Source: Myxococcales bacterium (GTDB lineage: Bacteria; Myxococcota_A; Polyangia; Polyangiales; Ga0077539). Taken from it: a stretch of DNA of 64,000 nt. The translations under genes were made by a program, and so were the position numbers. Shown in pieces: positions 61,258 through 64,000 of this stretch. Under the pieces are notes generated by a model. The model worked only from the letters and a program-made list of their open reading frames with translations, made no database searches and was not told the origin of the DNA. The stretch lies in the NCBI GenBank assembly GCA_016793325.1, contig JAEUKI010000077.1:124001-188000 (forward strand), read 5' to 3'. The first letter of the stretch is position 1. Each line of letters starts with the position of its first letter.

Positions 61258-63093
61258 CTACCGCCGGCGATCACGCGAGCTAGCTCTCGCGGACGCGGGC
61301 TCGAGCACCATTTCGCCCGAAGCGCTCTCGCGGAGGACGACCGCGACGCGCTGGAGAGCGGTCGGGTCGCCGATCCGCGCAAAGAAGGACTGTTGCGACA
61401 TGCGTGTGCGATCGCCGCAGAGGAAGGCGAGGTCACCTTCGTACCCTGGCCACGACCACCACAGGAGCTGGCCGAAGCCGTCCAAGCTGAGATTCACCAG
61501 CGAGCGAATCGACCGGTGAAGCCTCACCGCGAAGAGGCGGCGAGGCGCGCCCGGCGCTGTCCGACAACGAACGGCGGCACGGCCAGCGCCCTCGGATCCG
61601 GAGTCGATGAAGACCTCGTCCGACAGCAGCTCGGGCCCCACCAACTCGAACCGCGCCCAGCGAGGGGACCAACTCGGTCGACCGGTTGTCCCGCTCACGC
61701 TGGCGAGCACCACGCTCGTGTCGGACGCAGCGTCGTCCGCGTTCACACCCCACACAGAAACGCTGCTGTCGCGATCGATCGAAACGCTCCGACCGCCTCG
61801 ACGAAGCTCCGCGACGGTGCCCGGAACCACGCTGAGCACACGAATTCGACTCGGTATCCAGTGCGCGCTCAATTCTGCGTTCAGCGGTCGTCCGCCTGCG
61901 ACGATCGAGAGCCGCAGCAGCGGCCCGCTGTCCGCCAACGGGAAGAGAAGTCGCGCCGGGGCAGAGACGTCACCCGCGCGCTGCCATTCGAGCGTGATGT
62001 CCGGGGACTCGACCGACACCTTGCTCCAATTCACGCCCGTCGAGACGACCTCGATCTCGCGAAACCGATCCTCGCCCGCTCGGTCGAAGAGCACTGCGCC
62101 GGGTCGAATCGTGATCCGCGGCGCGATCGCTTCGGCGTTGAACTCTTCGCGCGCGACGCTCGGCAAGTCGAGCGTGAGCCGTTCGCGATCCGGGGATCGA
62201 TCGAAGTCGACACAACAATACGAACTGCCGTCGCCGCACTCGACGCCACGCGTCTGGCGAAGGTCGTCGCTCACAAACGATCGTCCGACCGCTGCGTAGC
62301 GCGCGTGGTCGAACGACATGACCGTCGGTCTCGCGATCGCCCGCCACCAGCGCTCAGCGTAGCGCGCGCGTCGATCGGATGGGCATCCGTGCACAGCGAT
62401 GGAGTCGCGGGTGACGTACGTGAGATCGTTCCACCAGACGCGAATCCACGGCGCTGCGATCGTGTCTCGTGACCATCCCTCGGGCACGCGCCTCCCGTCG
62501 CGCTCGAACGCGTGGCCGACGTTGAGCGTCGCGACGGTGTTCGCCCACGACCCGACGTCGATCGCGACCACGACGACCGACCCCACGAGCGACAGCGCTG
62601 GCGCCCACACCCTGCGCGATCTTGTCGCACACCAAATCAAGACGAGCGCCGCGATCGCGCTCGCGACATCCAACGCGCCCCTCGACCACGAGGCAGCCGA
62701 CGGCAGCGCCGAGAGCCACAAGAGCGCCGAGAGCGCCCCGATCGCCACAGCCACGCCACGAACGAACCGCGTCCGCCGTGGAATCACCCGAACCAACGCG
62801 ACGTCGTGCCACGCTCCATCGCTCGCGCCGTCGCTTCGCGGGTGAGCGACGCGCGCTCGTTGCGCGCGGACCGACAACGTCAACGTGCGCAGCCACGCGT
62901 CGAGCCGTGCGCGATCGACCTCGATCGCCACTTCGTCCGAGTCGTTGTCGGCCGCGCGCTCGATCACGACTCCGCGATCGTCCACGACCCGCACGGCGCT
63001 CGCTCCCCGTACTCGGATCACCAAAGGCTCACGGCGGTGCGCAGAGATCACGCGCTCGACGCGCTCGTTGGCTGCGAGGTCGACGATGAGCAT
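61258..63093 (-). CDS. Membrane-anchored protein of unknown family, paralogue 1
   Basis: The 611-aa protein has the same layout as the downstream gene: a soluble N-terminus, about three membrane helices (about 108-190, VAVAIGALSALLWLSALPSA and APALSLVGSVVVVAIDVGSW), then a beta-rich domain with CGDGSSYCCVDF. The first 39 residues and the last 45 or so are nearly identical to paralogue 2. The 72-bp gap between the two genes and the shared ends point to tandem duplication. Its function is unknown; exposed domain and membrane anchors suggest an envelope role. Confidence 0.7.
   Translation of the reverse strand: MLIVDLAANERVERVISAHRREPLVIRVRGASAVRVVDDRGVVIERAADNDSDEVAIEVDRARLDAWLRTLTLSVRAQRARVAHPRSDGASDGAWHDVALVRVIPRRTRFVRGVAVAIGALSALLWLSALPSAASWSRGALDVASAIAALVLIWCATRSRRVWAPALSLVGSVVVVAIDVGSWANTVATLNVGHAFERDGRRVPEGWSRDTIAAPWIRVWWNDLTYVTRDSIAVHGCPSDRRARYAERWWRAIARPTVMSFDHARYAAVGRSFVSDDLRQTRGVECGDGSSYCCVDFDRSPDRERLTLDLPSVAREEFNAEAIAPRITIRPGAVLFDRAGEDRFREIEVVSTGVNWSKVSVESPDITLEWQRAGDVSAPARLLFPLADSGPLLRLSIVAGGRPLNAELSAHWIPSRIRVLSVVPGTVAELRRGGRSVSIDRDSSVSVWGVNADDAASDTSVVLASVSGTTGRPSWSPRWARFELVGPELLSDEVFIDSGSEGAGRAAVRCRTAPGAPRRLFAVRLHRSIRSLVNLSLDGFGQLLWWSWPGYEGDLAFLCGDRTRMSQQSFFARIGDPTALQRVAVVLRESASGEMVLEPASARASSRDRRR
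61298..61428. repeat. Near-identical 3'-end block, copy in paralogue 1
   Basis: Partner of 59375-59505 at the other end of paralogue 1. The two copies are 1923 bp apart and in the same orientation, so recombination between them would delete one gene. Confidence 0.9.
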
Positions 63094-63097
63094 GTCG
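62989..63097. repeat. Near-identical 5'-end block, copy in paralogue 1
   Basis: Partner of 61081-61189, 1908 bp away in direct orientation. Identity extends a few bases upstream of the start codon and then stops. Confidence 0.9.
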
Positions 63098-63163
63098 AGC
63101 TGCGACAGCCCCGATACGAGTTCGTTCGACGCCCGAACGGATTTTTTCGCGTAGGCGTACGCC

Positions 63164-64000
63164 CTACAACGCCAGCGGCTGCTCGGTTTGTGGTTGCTGT
63201 GGCTGCGTTTGCGGCGGCGCGACTTCGCCGCCCGATGGCGCTACGGGGCTCGCCATCTGCTGCCGCAGCAGCTGTTGATCGCGCGCGAAGAACTCGAGCT
63301 CGCGCAGGCGCGCTCGATAGAGCTCTCGCCCAGGCAAGAGCCCGATCGCGCGCTGCAGGTCCGCGGAGGCGCCGACGTAGTTGCCGCGGATCGTGCGGAC
63401 CATCGCGCGGTTGTAGTGCGCCTCGCCCACGCGCTCGCGCTGCTGTTCGGCGACGGGAGCGTTGTCGTCCCCCACGACCGAAGTGAACAGCGATTCAGCG
63501 GCCTCGAGGTTGTTCGCGCGAACGGCCTCGTAGCCCTGTCCGCAGCGACCGTCCCCAGCGCACCCCTCGAAGTTGAGCTCGAGCTGATCGCGCCACGGAA
63601 GAATCACGCGCGAGAAGCGCTCGATCGCGTCCTCGAGCGCGCCGTCTCGCAACACCCGCTGATCGATGATCGGAAACGGGATGAAATCCGCGCCATACGG
63701 CCCCGTGCGACCGCGCACGCGCACGGATTCGGTTGAGTCGTACACGCGCGTCGCGAGCACCTGCCCCGTCGAGCCTTGAACGATCCGAAACTCGACCCTC
63801 GTCTGCACTTCGCCGATGCGGGTGATCTCGACGCACCGATGTTCGACGTCGCGCTCGCGGCCGTTGACGCGCTCGCGGTGCGTGCACCTGGCGTCGCGCG
63901 CGACGTCGCGCTGAAAATACTCGACCCGCGGAATCGACCCCATGAACACGAGCCCGCCCTGCACTTCGACGAGCGCGATCGAGCGATTGAGGCTGTTCGC
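63164..64000 (-). CDS. Hypothetical protein with helical-repeat C-terminus (5' end outside window)
   Basis: The frame is open to the right edge, so the N-terminus lies beyond the window; the first in-window start candidate is GTG 63964. The visible part has a beta region (VEFRIVQGSTGQVLATRVYD) and a helical TPR-like region (RANNLEAAESLFTSV, NRAMVRTIRGNYVGASADLQ), then a Gln/Pro-rich tail (TQPQQPQTEQPLAL). This is the pattern of envelope-biogenesis proteins with a TPR, for example those with a CsgG-like domain, but that is uncertain. It is 70 bp upstream of paralogue 1. Confidence 0.6.
   Translation of the reverse strand, partial: ANSLNRSIALVEVQGGLVFMGSIPRVEYFQRDVARDARCTHRERVNGRERDVEHRCVEITRIGEVQTRVEFRIVQGSTGQVLATRVYDSTESVRVRGRTGPYGADFIPFPIIDQRVLRDGALEDAIERFSRVILPWRDQLELNFEGCAGDGRCGQGYEAVRANNLEAAESLFTSVVGDDNAPVAEQQRERVGEAHYNRAMVRTIRGNYVGASADLQRAIGLLPGRELYRARLRELEFFARDQQLLRQQMASPVAPSGGEVAPPQTQPQQPQTEQPLAL

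Noticed and set aside
60778..62472. Plus-strand 564-aa frame over the tandem paralogues
   Set aside because: Its similarity to the frame at 58771 is explained by the duplicated minus-strand genes; no start site or protein-like composition.

Overview
The window is about 64 kb of very GC-rich DNA with tightly packed genes on both strands. Many genes encode lipoproteins with Asp/Ala/Gly-rich linkers after the lipobox, and there is a Ser/Thr protein kinase and a large AAA-ATPase/TPR regulator. With outer-membrane TolC and TonB-dependent receptors, this points to a Gram-negative Myxococcota of the Polyangiales/Sandaracinus kind. That assignment is inference from gene style; there is no rRNA or other taxonomic marker here. 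I saw no tRNA, rRNA, CRISPR array, insertion-sequence transposase or prophage.

Layout. 1-3.0 kb: 3' part of an ATPase/TPR regulator. 3.0-21 kb: a loose proline neighbourhood (proS, proA, proB on the minus strand, proC on the plus strand) interleaved with a FabV-like reductase, an MBL-fold hydrolase, lipoproteins and a TetR/TolC/permease/ATPase/adaptor export operon; a 0.6 kb gap at 14.4-15.0 kb holds an inverted-repeat element. 20-32 kb: alpha/beta hydrolase, several lipoproteins (one with a Cys-His-Asp arrangement), an SdhC-like cytochrome b without SdhA/B, and a TonB-dependent receptor coupled to a lipoprotein. 32.5-38.3 kb: a CusCBA-type heavy-metal RND efflux operon. 38.5-43.5 kb: phoH with an intein splitting its P-loop, then a GAF/HD-GYP-like protein and a membrane-anchored protein. 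44.6-48 kb: a Ser/Thr kinase translationally coupled to an orphan FliI/SctN-type ATPase. 48-51 kb: bioB, a lipoprotein and the radical-SAM gene arsS. 51-56 kb: alpha/beta hydrolase and a peptide-type ABC importer (permease, binding protein, permease) with no ATPase genes. 56-64 kb: a lipoprotein, glpD, two tandem paralogous membrane proteins whose gene ends are nearly identical while their middles have diverged, and the C-terminal part of another protein.

The standout observations are the PhoH intein, a 33-bp perfect palindrome upstream of phoH, the repeat element at 14.4-14.9 kb, an over-represented 14-mer, the tandem paralogs with conserved ends, and a recurring TANNNT box 7-11 nt upstream of start codons that suggests leaderless transcripts for many first-in-operon genes.
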